NCBI RefSeq assembly: GCF_009429125.1
Contig: NZ_CP045529.1
Location: 2,542,001-2,606,000 of the forward strand
Source: Luteimicrobium xylanilyticum
Lineage (GTDB): Bacteria > Actinomycetota > Actinomycetes > Actinomycetales > Cellulomonadaceae
Length of the DNA: 64,000 bases
Direction of reading: 5' to 3'
The notes under the pieces are model-generated. The model did no database searches, had not been told where the DNA came from, and was given only the letters and a program-made list of their open reading frames with translations. The translations under genes were made by a program, and so were the position numbers. Below, in pieces: positions 53,228 through 62,306 of the stretch. How positions within the stretch are numbered: position 1 is the stretch's first letter; each line of letters starts with the position of its first letter.

Positions 53228-55300
53228 TCAGACCGGCAGGTAGCGGCCGAACCAGTCGAGGATCACCTCGAAGCGCTGCACCCGGTGGCGCGGACGCCCC
53301 GACCGGCTCAGCTCGTGGTTCTCCCCCGGGAACACGAGCAGCTCCGCATCGACCCCGCCCCGGCGCAGCGCCGCGTAGTAGCGCTCCGCCTGGGACAGCG
53401 GGCAGCGCAGGTCCTGCTCGGAGTGGACCACGAGCGTCGGGGTCCGGACCTGGTCGACGACGGCCTGCGGGCTCTGCGTCGCCCGGTGCGCGGGGTCCGC
53501 CCCCGTGTACTCCTCCGAGAAGAACGACCCGATGTCGCTCGTCCCGATGAAGGCCTCCGGGTCCAGGTAGCCGCGCTCGACGACGGCGGCGGCGAACCGG
53601 TGGTCGTGCGCGATCGTCCACGCCGTGAGGTATCCGCCGTACGAGCCGCCGAGGATCCCGACACGGTCGGCGTCGAGCTCGGGGTGGCTCGCGAGCACGC
53701 CGTCGAGGAAGCCGAGCACGTCCTCGAGGTCGACCGTGCCCATGCGCTCCTTGATCGCGAGGCCGTGCTCACGCCCGTACCCGGAGGACCCGCGCGGGTT
53801 GCAGTACACGACGGCGTACCCGGCGGAGGTGTAGACCTGCGTCTCGTCGAACAGCCCGACCGTGTACTGCGCGAACGGGCCGCCGTGGATCATGAGGAGA
53901 ACAGGGTGTGCGCCGCTCTGCCCTCGACCGCCGTCGGGCACGGCCACCCACCCGTGCACGGGGGTGCCGTCCTTGCTCGGGTGCTCCTCCTCCACGGGCA
54001 CGACGACGCCGCTCGCCCGGGCCGGACCGCCCAGGTCGGTCAGGGTCCGCGGCTCGCCGGCGGGCCGGTGCTCGTCGTCGAGGGAGACCGCCACGACGTC
54101 GCCGGCGCTGCCCGGCGTGGCGACCGCGACCACGAGGGCCCCGTCGCCGACGGCGAGCGCCGTGGCCTCGAGGTCCCCGTCGAGGACGCGCGTCACGCTG
54201 CCGTCGGCGCCGACCCGGAGCAGCGGCCCTCGACCGCGCCTGCGCTCGGCCACGAAGACGGCGCCCGGCACGGCGACGAGGCTCGCGTCGGAGCCGGCGA
54301 GCGCGAGGTCGTGGGCAGCGGGGTCCGTCACCCTCCGCGGGCTCGCGAACCCACCCGCCACCGCCTCCGCCACGTAGGCGGCGGTGGTCCGCGCGACGAA
54401 GTCCCGGCCCTCGGGACCCAGCTCGGCCGCGACGAACCACGCACGACCGTCCGGGCCGACCGCCACGGCCGCGACGTCGAGCGGCTCGTCGCCCGTGACC
54501 CGCACGGGCTCCGCCGTGCGCGCGTCGTCGGCGTCGTGGGCGGGCACGGGGAACGACCAGACGTCGCTGCGCAGGTCGGTGTCGCGCCCGTCGTGCAGCG
54601 CCGCGATCACGAGCAGACGCTCGCCGTCGGCCGTGAAGACCGGGGAGCCGTGGTCGGTGTCGACGTGCGTGACCCGGCGCGCGGCGGGCACCGGGGACGG
54701 CGCGTCGGCGGGCCCGTCTCCCTCGACCGGGACGTCGGGGGCCGGCTCGTACGCGGGCTCCGCCGCGACGTCGGGGACGTCCACCACGAACACGTGGGTG
54801 CGCTTGTCGATCGTGTACCCGCGGCCGTTGCCGGAGTACCGGACGGTCGTGATCCGGCGCGCCGGCTCGGCGTCGGGGCCGAGCCCGTCGACCGTGCCGT
54901 ACCGGCCGGCCTCGGGAACCGCCGCGACGAACGCGATCTGCGTCGAGTCGGGCGACCAGGTGAAGCTGCCGACGCCGAGCGGCTGGTCGGTCACCACGAG
55001 CGGCTCGCCACCGCGGGCGTCGACGACGTGGACCTGCGGCTTCCCGCCGGGGACGGCCCGCAGGAAGGCGAGGAGCCGCCCGTCCGGGGAGAACCGGGGC
55101 GCGAGGTCGCGCCGGCCGCGGGTGAGCCGGCGCGCACGGGCCGGGCCCGCGCCGTCGTCGAGGGGAAGCTCCCAGAGCTGGCCCACGGTCGCGTCCGCGC
55201 CGAGCGACGCGTGCGACAGCGCCGCGACAGCGCGGCTGCCGTCCGGGTCCACGGTGAGCGCTCCCACCTGGACGAAGGTCTCGATGTCGGTCGGCTTCAC
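53228..55300 (-). CDS. S9 family prolyl oligopeptidase-type peptidase (acylaminoacyl-peptidase-like)
   Basis: The 690-residue cytoplasmic serine peptidase has an N-terminal beta-propeller (about residues 15-430, with several DxxPRFSPDGRLLAFL-type blades) and a C-terminal alpha/beta hydrolase. The nucleophile elbow GSYGGYLT places Ser near residue 553, and Asp is near 629 in SEQDLRCPL and His near 662 in GENHELS. It would remove acylated residues or oligopeptides. The GTG start at 55300 follows AAAGGAG and overlaps the GNAT stop by four bases, so the two are coupled. No signal peptide. Confidence 0.92.
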   Translation of the reverse strand: MKPTDIETFVQVGALTVDPDGSRAVAALSHASLGADATVGQLWELPLDDGAGPARARRLTRGRRDLAPRFSPDGRLLAFLRAVPGGKPQVHVVDARGGEPLVVTDQPLGVGSFTWSPDSTQIAFVAAVPEAGRYGTVDGLGPDAEPARRITTVRYSGNGRGYTIDKRTHVFVVDVPDVAAEPAYEPAPDVPVEGDGPADAPSPVPAARRVTHVDTDHGSPVFTADGERLLVIAALHDGRDTDLRSDVWSFPVPAHDADDARTAEPVRVTGDEPLDVAAVAVGPDGRAWFVAAELGPEGRDFVARTTAAYVAEAVAGGFASPRRVTDPAAHDLALAGSDASLVAVPGAVFVAERRRGRGPLLRVGADGSVTRVLDGDLEATALAVGDGALVVAVATPGSAGDVVAVSLDDEHRPAGEPRTLTDLGGPARASGVVVPVEEEHPSKDGTPVHGWVAVPDGGRGQSGAHPVLLMIHGGPFAQYTVGLFDETQVYTSAGYAVVYCNPRGSSGYGREHGLAIKERMGTVDLEDVLGFLDGVLASHPELDADRVGILGGSYGGYLTAWTIAHDHRFAAAVVERGYLDPEAFIGTSDIGSFFSEEYTGADPAHRATQSPQAVVDQVRTPTLVVHSEQDLRCPLSQAERYYAALRRGGVDAELLVFPGENHELSRSGRPRHRVQRFEVILDWFGRYLPV

Positions 55301-55884
55301 GCCGGCTCCTTTCCTCGTTCGTCCCCCCGGCTCAGCACTTCCCACTCCTCGCGCAGGACGCCCATCACGACGGCGTCGTAGCGCTCCCCGTCGACGACGC
55401 GGGCACGGCGGAACCGGCCCTCCTCGACGAACCCGAGGGCCCGTGCGACCGCGAGCATCGCACCGTTGCCCGACCACGTCGCCAGGTCCAGGCGCACCCA
55501 GTCCGTCGCGCCGAACAGGTACGACGTCCACAGTCCGAGCGCCTCACGGCCCACGCCGTGGCCACGCTCGGCCGGGTCGAAGACCGTGATCCCCATCCGG
55601 GCCCAGTGCGTCTCGACCGACTCCCAGTACCAGGACACCGTGCCGACGAGCCTGCCGCCGACGTCGAGCACGGCACGCCCGGGCGGCAGCCCGACGCCGG
55701 GCGCGCGTCCCGCGACGTCGGCGATCGCCTCGGCCTCCAGGTCGGAAGGCGCCGGGTAGTACGGAGCATCCCAGCGGTGCCACTCGTGCTCCGGACGCAG
55801 CCACTCGCGCAGCGCCGCGCGGTCCGGCGCGGTCCAGCCGCGCAGGACGACGCGCGGCCCGCGCGCGAGGACGTCCGGTGCCAC
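55297..55884 (-). CDS. GNAT family N-acetyltransferase (RimJ-like)
   Basis: A 195-residue protein of the RimJ/RimL-type GNAT group. It has RVVLRGWTAPDRAALREWL at the start, a beta-bulge region VGTVSWYWES, the acetyl-CoA loop ERGHGVGREALGLW (pyrophosphate-binding RGxGxGxE-like) and ALGFVEEGRFRRA at the end. The acceptor may be a protein N-terminus or a small amine. Its GTG at 55884 is 4 bases after the RNase E/G stop, and its own stop overlaps the peptidase start. It is therefore read from the RNase E/G transcript or a close promoter. Confidence 0.88.
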   Translation of the reverse strand: MAPDVLARGPRVVLRGWTAPDRAALREWLRPEHEWHRWDAPYYPAPSDLEAEAIADVAGRAPGVGLPPGRAVLDVGGRLVGTVSWYWESVETHWARMGITVFDPAERGHGVGREALGLWTSYLFGATDWVRLDLATWSGNGAMLAVARALGFVEEGRFRRARVVDGERYDAVVMGVLREEWEVLSRGDERGKEPA

Positions 55885-55888
55885 GCGG

Positions 55889-58800
55889 TCAGTCGTCCTG
55901 CGCGTCCGCCGGCTCGGCCGCCTCGACGGGGTGCTGCTCGCCCTCGTCCAGGCTCTCGTCGCCCCGGCCCTCGTGGACCTGGTCGAGGACGGCGTCCTGG
56001 TCCGCGGCGTCGTGCGCCTCGTGCTCGTGCGGGTGGTCGTGCGCGTGCGCGGCGGCGGCGGCGATGGTCGCGAGCGTGGCCTTGACCGCGTCGCGCGACT
56101 CCGAGACGACGGGCACGCCGGCGTGCGGGGCCCCGTGGTTCGCCGGGGTCGGCTCCGCGGCCTTCCCCCGCCGACGACGGGAGCCGCGGCGCGAGTCGTC
56201 CGCGCCCGACGTCTCGGCTCCGTGGGTGTGTGCCTCGCCGGCGCCCTGGCCGTTCTGGCCCCCCGACCGCTCGATCGGGTCGGAGTGCACGATGAAACCG
56301 CGCCCGTGGCAGTGCTCGCAGGTCTCGGAGAAGGCCTCCACGAGCCCCTGCCCGACGCGCTTGCGCGTCATCTGGACGAGGCCCAGCGACGTGACCTCGG
56401 CGACCTGGTGCTTGGTCCGGTCGCGGCCCAGGCACTCGACGAGCCGCCGCAGCACGAGGTCGCGGTTCGACTCGAGGACCATGTCGATGAAGTCGATGAC
56501 GATGATGCCGCCGATGTCACGCAGCCGGAGCTGACGGACGATCTCCTCGGCGGCCTCGAGGTTGTTGCGGGTGACGGTCTCCTCGAGCGTGCCGCCCGAG
56601 CCCGTGAACTTGCCCGTGTTGACGTCGATGACCGTCATGGCCTCGGTGCGGTCGATCACCAGCGACCCGCCCGACGGGAGCCAGACCTTGCGGTCCATGC
56701 CCTTGGCGAGCTGCTCGTCGACACGGTGCTGCTGGAAGACGTCGGTGTTCTCGACCCACTTCGACGCGCGCTCGGCGAGGTCGGGCGCGAGCTCGCCGAG
56801 GTACAACGAGATCTCCTTCCACGCCCCGTCGCCCTCGACGACGAGCGAGCCGAAGTCGTCGTTGAAGATGTCGCGCACGACGCGGATCGCGAGGTCCGGC
56901 TCGCCCTGGAGGAGGGCGGGCGCCGACGACGACTTCTTCGACTTGGTCTCGATCGACTCCCACTGCGTCTGGAGCCGGGCGACGTCGGCCCGCAGCTCCT
57001 CCTCGCTCGCGCCCTCGGCGGCGGTGCGCACGATGACGCCCGCGCCGTCGGGCACGATCTCGCGGAGGATCTTCTTGAGCCGCGAGCGCTCGGTGTCGGG
57101 CAGCTTGCGGCTGATGCCGGTCATGCCGCCGCCCGGGACGAGCACGAGGTAGCGGCCCGCGAGCGTGACCTGCGACGTGAGCCGCGCGCCCTTGTGGCCG
57201 ATGGGGTCCTTCGTCACCTGGACGAGCACCGGGTCGCCCGACTTGAGGGCCTCCTCGATGCGGCGCGGCTGGCCCTCGAGGCCGGCGGCGTCCCAGTTGA
57301 CCTCGCCCGCGTACAGCACGGCGTTGCGGCCCTTGCCGATGTCGACGAACGCGGCCTCCATGCTGGGCAGCACGTTCTGGACGCGGCCGAGGTAGACGTT
57401 GCCGACCATCGAGGCCTGCGCCTGCTGCGAGACGTAGTGCTCGACGAGCACGCCGTCCTCGAGCACGGCGATCTGCGTCCGGCCGGCGCGCTCGCGCACG
57501 ACCATCGAGCGCTGCACCGACTCGCGGCGGGCCAGGAACTCGGCCTCGGTGATGATCTGGCGGCGGCGCCCGGCGTCGCGGCCCTCGCGGCGGCGCTGGC
57601 GCTTCGCCTCGAGCCGCGTCGAGCCCTTGAGCGCGGTGACCTCGTCGCTCGCGCGGCCCTGGCGGGTGCCTTCCGCGGACGCGCCACGACGACGGCGACG
57701 GCGACGACGGCTCGAGCCGGCCTCGGCTTCCTCGTCGGTGTCGGAGGTCTCGTCGCGCGCCGACTCGTCGGAGGCCTCGTCCTCGTCGGCGCGCTCGGGC
57801 GCCCGGTCGTCCTCGGACGTGCCGTTCTCGCCGTCGCCGCCGTTCTCGCCCGTGCCCCGGTTGCGGCGACCACGGCCACCCCGGCGACGACGACGGCGGG
57901 GCGCAGCGGCGTCCCGCTCGCCCGCGTCCTCGTCGGGCTCGTCCTCGGTGGGGCTCTCCTCGGCGGCGGCCTCGTCCGCGGCGGCGTCCTCCGCCTCGAG
58001 CACGAAGTCGACGTCGTCGAACCCGACCAGCTCGGCCTCGAGGCCCTCGGCGACCAGCTCGGCCTCGATGATCTCGACCTCGTCGATCGCGTCGCGCTCC
58101 TCGCGCGAGAGCCGGTCGACGGAGAACCGCGGCGTCGCCGGCGTCTCGGCGGCCGTGTCGCGCGAGCGCTCGCCGCGCGCCGACCGCTTCCGCGTCGACG
58201 TCCGCGGCGTGCTCGCCTCGGCCGAGCTCTGCTCGGTCGCGCGCTCGTCGGCCGCGCTCTGCGTGGCGTCGGGCGCCTCGGTCGCGCTCGGCTCCGCAGC
58301 GGGCCGCGGCGGGCCGGCGGGGGCCTGCGCGCGGCGGCTGCGGCGCGGCGCGGTCGTCGGGTCGGGCGCCTGGAACAGCAGCGCCGTCGTCGCAAGACGG
58401 GGCTGACCGCCCGGCGTGGTGGGCACGGTCGTGGGCGCGGGCTCGGTGCCCTCGTCCGGCGACTGCCCTTCCGCGGCCGTCTCGGGGGCGACAGCCTCGG
58501 GCTTCGACGTCTTGCCCGTGGTCTTGCGGGTGCGGGTGCTGCGCTTCTTGGGCGCCGGGGCGTCGGTGGCGGGTCCGTCCGAGGGGGCGGCGTCCGCTGC
58601 CGCGGGCTCGGCCACGGCGGGCTCAGCGACTGCGGGCTCAGCGACTGCGGGCTCGGCGGGCTTGCGCGCCCGGCTCCGGCGCGCCGGTGCCTTCGGCGCC
58701 TCGTCGGCGGCGGGCTCGGCACGCTCGCCGGCCGGCGCCGAGACCTCGGCCTCGGGCGCGGCCGCGGGCCGGGTCGCCTTGCGACGCGTGCGCGACGGGC

Positions 58801-59200
58801 GCTCGGCGTCGGGCAGCGCGATGTCGGAGAGCCCGACCTCGACGCCCGGGGCGTCCTCGGCCGGGGCCGAGGCGCGGCGACGGCCGCGCGAGGCGGCGGC
58901 CGGGCGGGCGACGCCCAGCTCGGCGAGCACGTCGAGCGCCGGGGCGGGCTCACCCGTGGGCTCCTGGCGAGCCTCGGCGACGGCGGCCGCCCGCTCGGCG
59001 GCCGGCTGGGGCAGCGTGATCTCGACCGGGCCGCCGGCGTGCGTGCCGGAGCCCTCGGGAACCACGACGACGTCGCTCGGGGCGCCGACGTTGCGCGTGG
59101 CGCGGCGGCGGGGCCGCTTGCGGGGCGCCTCGGCCCCGGTCTCGCCGGGCTCTCCCGTCGTCGTGGGATCGGTGGTTGCCGTGGTGTCGTCGCGGGTCAC
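55889..59200 (-). CDS. rne: Ribonuclease E/G family protein
   Basis: The 1103-residue RNase has a long N-terminal disordered region (about residues 1-560) with basic (RRRRRRGGRGRR), acidic and Ala/Pro-rich blocks, including three AVAEP units from a 15-bp repeat near 58610-58660. The catalytic core follows: S1 domain (about 590-680), RNase H-like and DNase I-like parts with Mg ligands Asp near 858 in VIDVNTG and Asp near 903 in IDFIDM, and the zinc-link CEHCHGRGF near 963. A short charged tail ends it. It initiates mRNA decay and rRNA/tRNA processing. Most actinobacterial RNase E enzymes carry disordered arms on both sides of the core. GTG 59200 follows GGAGC. Known members autoregulate through a long 5' leader. 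Confidence 0.94.
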   Translation of the reverse strand: MTRDDTTATTDPTTTGEPGETGAEAPRKRPRRRATRNVGAPSDVVVVPEGSGTHAGGPVEITLPQPAAERAAAVAEARQEPTGEPAPALDVLAELGVARPAAASRGRRRASAPAEDAPGVEVGLSDIALPDAERPSRTRRKATRPAAAPEAEVSAPAGERAEPAADEAPKAPARRSRARKPAEPAVAEPAVAEPAVAEPAAADAAPSDGPATDAPAPKKRSTRTRKTTGKTSKPEAVAPETAAEGQSPDEGTEPAPTTVPTTPGGQPRLATTALLFQAPDPTTAPRRSRRAQAPAGPPRPAAEPSATEAPDATQSAADERATEQSSAEASTPRTSTRKRSARGERSRDTAAETPATPRFSVDRLSREERDAIDEVEIIEAELVAEGLEAELVGFDDVDFVLEAEDAAADEAAAEESPTEDEPDEDAGERDAAAPRRRRRRGGRGRRNRGTGENGGDGENGTSEDDRAPERADEDEASDESARDETSDTDEEAEAGSSRRRRRRRRGASAEGTRQGRASDEVTALKGSTRLEAKRQRRREGRDAGRRRQIITEAEFLARRESVQRSMVVRERAGRTQIAVLEDGVLVEHYVSQQAQASMVGNVYLGRVQNVLPSMEAAFVDIGKGRNAVLYAGEVNWDAAGLEGQPRRIEEALKSGDPVLVQVTKDPIGHKGARLTSQVTLAGRYLVLVPGGGMTGISRKLPDTERSRLKKILREIVPDGAGVIVRTAAEGASEEELRADVARLQTQWESIETKSKKSSSAPALLQGEPDLAIRVVRDIFNDDFGSLVVEGDGAWKEISLYLGELAPDLAERASKWVENTDVFQQHRVDEQLAKGMDRKVWLPSGGSLVIDRTEAMTVIDVNTGKFTGSGGTLEETVTRNNLEAAEEIVRQLRLRDIGGIIVIDFIDMVLESNRDLVLRRLVECLGRDRTKHQVAEVTSLGLVQMTRKRVGQGLVEAFSETCEHCHGRGFIVHSDPIERSGGQNGQGAGEAHTHGAETSGADDSRRGSRRRRGKAAEPTPANHGAPHAGVPVVSESRDAVKATLATIAAAAAHAHDHPHEHEAHDAADQDAVLDQVHEGRGDESLDEGEQHPVEAAEPADAQDD

Positions 59201-59699
59201 GCGTCGCTCCTACCCCGGAGGGCCAAACCCGTAGCTGCTGGCCCTGCGGGCGGTCGGTCGTCGCTCGCCGACGGTGCACCCGGGGGCGCGTGCCGCCGAC
59301 CGCGACGGAAGTCGTCGGTGGCGGTCCGTAGCTGTGCGGACGACGGGGGGCGCCTGCCGTCACGCTGCGTCTGGTGCAGCGGCGGCGGCCGCTCCGCGAG
59401 TCGTGGGTCGCGTGCTGCGGGCCGTGCGTCGGGGGCGTACGGGCACCCCCGAAGTCACGAGAAGTATCGCACACGAGGTCACGACAGGGTCACGACGACG
59501 CGCCGCGCGAGACGCCGGCGCGGGTGCCGGGGGCGGCGAGCGCCGATCGCACCGGAAGCCAGGAATGTGAGGTACGACAGCCCGTGCGTGGCATGTCTCA
59601 CGACCGGGCGCGTTCGACTGTCCGGGCCGCGCGTCCCGGCCTACGGTGCTGCTATCGCGTGCAGAACGGTCACGCGCGGACGCCAGGAGCCCCGAAACG
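59201..59699. other. 499-bp divergent intergenic region between RNase E/G and cydA
   Basis: No convincing gene is visible; the open frames here are arginine-rich shadows without ribosome sites. It should hold the leader of the RNase E/G gene (minus) and the cydA promoter (plus). On the minus strand GATACT (59468-59463) is a possible -10 box, giving a leader of about 260 bases. On the plus strand TACGGT (59642-59647) may be the cydA -10, giving about 45 bases of leader. Neither has a strong -35 box. Confidence 0.45.
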
Positions 59700-61187
59700 A
59701 TGTCCGTCCTCGATCTGGCACGGTGGCAGTTCGCCATCACCACCGTCTACCACTTCATCTTCGTGCCGCTCACGATCGGCCTCGCTCCCCTCGTCGCGAT
59801 CATGCAGACGGCCTGGGTGATCACCGGCAAGGAGCGCTGGCTCAAGCTCACGAAGTTCTTCGGCAAGCTCTTCCTCATCAACTTCGCGCTGGGCGTGGTC
59901 ACCGGCATCGTCCAGGAGTTCCAGTTCGGGATGACCTGGGCGAGCTACTCGCGCTTCGTGGGCGACGTCTTCGGTGCGCCGCTCGCGATGGAGGCGCTCG
60001 CCGCGTTCTTCGTCGAGTCGACGTTCCTGGGCCTGTGGATCTTCGGCTGGGACAAGCTCAACAAGAAGCTCCACCTGGCGATGATCTGGCTCGTCGCGAT
60101 CGCGGTGAACCTCTCGGCGTTCTTCATCCTTGCGGCCAACTCGTGGATGCAGCACCCGGTCGGGGTGCGGTACGACGCCGAGACCGGCCGCGCCGAGATG
60201 ACCAGCATCGTGAAGGTCCTGACCAACTCGACCCTGTGGGCCGCGTTCCCGCACACCGTGACGGCCGCCTTCCTCACCGCCGCCACGTTCGTGTGCGCGA
60301 TCGCCGCGTGGTGGATGGTGCGGCTCGTCCGGCGAGGCCGCCCCGGGGACGTCGAGCTCGCGCGCTCGACCTACCGGCCCGCGATCCGCCTCGGCTGCCT
60401 CGTCATGGTCATCGCGGGCGTCGGGGTGTTCCTCACCGGGGACCAGCAGGGCAAGCTCATGTTCGAGCAGCAGCCCATGAAGATGGCGTCGGCCGAAGCG
60501 CTGTGCCACACCGAGCAGCCGGCCGACTTCTCGATCCTCACGATCGGCAACCTGCAGAACAACTGCGAGGACACGACCCGCATCCTCTGGATCCCGGGCT
60601 TCACCTCGTTCCTCGCGACCGGCAGCTTCACCAAGCCGGTCACGGGCATCACCGAGGTCCAGCAGGAGTACACCGAGCGGTACGGCGACACGAACGCCGA
60701 CGGGACGCCCGTCGACTACCGCCCCAACCTCGCGCTCACCTACTGGAGCTTCCGGCTCATGATCGGCTGGGCGTTCTTCTCGATCATCCTGTGCGCCTAC
60801 GCGTGGTGGCTGACACGCAAGGACAAGGTGAGCGACTCGAAGTGGCTGTCGCGCGCGGCGCTGTGGGCGCTGCCCGCGCCGTTCCTCGCGTGCTCGTTCG
60901 GCTGGATCTTCACGGAGACGGGCCGCCAGCCCTGGGTGGTGGCCCCCAACCCGAGCGGGCTCGACGACGTGCGGATGCTCACCGAGCGCGGCGTCTCCGA
61001 CATCGCGCCCGGGCTCGTGCTGACGTCGATGATCGCGTTCACGCTCGTGTACGGCGGGCTCGCGGTCGTCTGGTTCCGCCTCATGCACCGCTACGCCGTC
61101 GAGGGCGTGCCCGACGAGGTGCACGACGAGTCCCCGGAGGCGCAGTCCGACGACGACGCCGACCGTCCCCTCTCCTTCGCGTACTGA
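59700..61187 (+). CDS. cydA: Cytochrome bd ubiquinol/menaquinol oxidase subunit I
   Basis: The 495-residue membrane subunit binds hemes b558, b595 and d and oxidises quinol at high oxygen affinity. It has about nine transmembrane segments. His18 in TVYHFIFVPLTIG is a heme ligand, the GDQQGKLMFEQQPMKMASAEA segment carries quinol and heme residues, and GRQPWVV is the conserved GRQPW motif. The Q-loop is short, as in Gram-positive bacteria. CAGGAG precedes ATG 59700. It begins the cydAB-cydD operon, used under low oxygen. Confidence 0.97.
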   Translation: MSVLDLARWQFAITTVYHFIFVPLTIGLAPLVAIMQTAWVITGKERWLKLTKFFGKLFLINFALGVVTGIVQEFQFGMTWASYSRFVGDVFGAPLAMEALAAFFVESTFLGLWIFGWDKLNKKLHLAMIWLVAIAVNLSAFFILAANSWMQHPVGVRYDAETGRAEMTSIVKVLTNSTLWAAFPHTVTAAFLTAATFVCAIAAWWMVRLVRRGRPGDVELARSTYRPAIRLGCLVMVIAGVGVFLTGDQQGKLMFEQQPMKMASAEALCHTEQPADFSILTIGNLQNNCEDTTRILWIPGFTSFLATGSFTKPVTGITEVQQEYTERYGDTNADGTPVDYRPNLALTYWSFRLMIGWAFFSIILCAYAWWLTRKDKVSDSKWLSRAALWALPAPFLACSFGWIFTETGRQPWVVAPNPSGLDDVRMLTERGVSDIAPGLVLTSMIAFTLVYGGLAVVWFRLMHRYAVEGVPDEVHDESPEAQSDDDADRPLSFAY

Positions 61188-61211
61188 CCCGCAGAGCCGG
61201 CTGGAGCTGAC

Positions 61212-62306
61212 ATGGAACTCACCACCCTGTGGTTCGTCATCATCGCCGTCCTGTGGACGGGCTACCTCGTGCTCGAGGGCTTCGACTTCGGCGTCGGGAT
61301 CCTCCTGCCGATCCTCTCCCGCGAGCGCGACCCCGAGATCCGCGACAAGGAGCGCCGCGTCGTCATCAACAGCATCGGGCCCGTCTGGGACGGGAACGAG
61401 GTGTGGCTGCTCACCGCGGGCGGCGCGACGTTCGCGGCGTTCCCCGAGTGGTACGCGACCCTCTTCTCGGGCTTCTACCTGCCGCTCCTGCTGATCCTGC
61501 TCGCGCTCATCGTGCGCGGCGTCTGCTTCGAGTACCGCGGCAAGGTGTCCGACCCCGGGTGGGCCAGGTGGTGCGACCGCGGCATCGTGTTCGGCTCGTG
61601 GCTGCCGTCCATCCTGTGGGGCGTCGCGTTCGCGAACCTGGTGCGCGGCGTCGAGCTCGACCAGGCCCACAACTACGTCGGCGGGTTCTGGGCCCTGCTC
61701 AACCCGTTCGCCCTGCTGGGCGGCCTCGTGACGCTCACGGTCTTCGTGACGCACGGCGCGGTGTTCCTCGCGCTCAAGACGCGCGGCACGATCCACGAGC
61801 GAGCCCTGCGCGTGGCCCGCCCCATGAGCGTCGTGACGCTCGTCGTCGCGGGCGCATGGGCCCTGTGGGCCCAGCTCTCCTACTCGCGCAACGACTGGAC
61901 CTGGGCGGCGGTGGCCGTGGCCGCGCTGGCGCTGGTCGCGCTCGTCGCGACGGTGTGGCTGGACCACGAGGGCTGGGCCTTCGCGTTCTCGGCGGTGGCG
62001 ATCATCGCGGCGGTCGCCCTGATCTTCGGCTCGATGTACCCGAACGTCATGCCCGCGCACGACGCCGCGAACTCGCTCACCGTCGACAACGCGAGCTCGA
62101 CCCACTACACGCTCGTCATCATGACGTGGGTCGCCGTCGTGCTGACGCCGCTCGTGCTGCTCTACCAGGGCTGGACGTACTGGGTGTTCCGCAAGCGGCT
62201 GACGGCCGAGGCGATCCCCGACCCGATCGGCCTGACGCTGCGTGCCGCAGCCTTCGACGACGCCCCCGCGGGCCCGGCCGCGTCCGGCAGCACCTCGCCC
62301 CGGTGA
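61212..62306 (+). CDS. cydB: Cytochrome bd oxidase subunit II
   Basis: A 364-residue membrane subunit with about nine transmembrane helices. The opening FVIIAVLWTGYLVLEGFDFGVG, GPVWDGNEVWLLTAGG and the SMYPNVMP end mark CydB. It binds no heme but is needed for the oxidase complex. It lies 24 bases after cydA, with CTGGAGCTGAC as its ribosome site, and overlaps cydD as GTGA. Confidence 0.96.
   Translation: MELTTLWFVIIAVLWTGYLVLEGFDFGVGILLPILSRERDPEIRDKERRVVINSIGPVWDGNEVWLLTAGGATFAAFPEWYATLFSGFYLPLLLILLALIVRGVCFEYRGKVSDPGWARWCDRGIVFGSWLPSILWGVAFANLVRGVELDQAHNYVGGFWALLNPFALLGGLVTLTVFVTHGAVFLALKTRGTIHERALRVARPMSVVTLVVAGAWALWAQLSYSRNDWTWAAVAVAALALVALVATVWLDHEGWAFAFSAVAIIAAVALIFGSMYPNVMPAHDAANSLTVDNASSTHYTLVIMTWVAVVLTPLVLLYQGWTYWVFRKRLTAEAIPDPIGLTLRAAAFDDAPAGPAASGSTSPR

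Noticed and set aside
59201-59699. Small genes in the spacer between RNase E/G and cydA
   Set aside because: Open frames here lack ribosome sites and have shadow-like Arg/Gly/Ala composition; the space is better explained by a long RNase E/G leader and the cydA promoter.
55931-61210. 1759-residue plus-strand open frame
   Set aside because: It lies opposite the RNase E/G gene and out of frame with cydA. Its composition is a high-GC shadow with no ribosome site and no domain, whereas both genes it overlaps have clear motifs.
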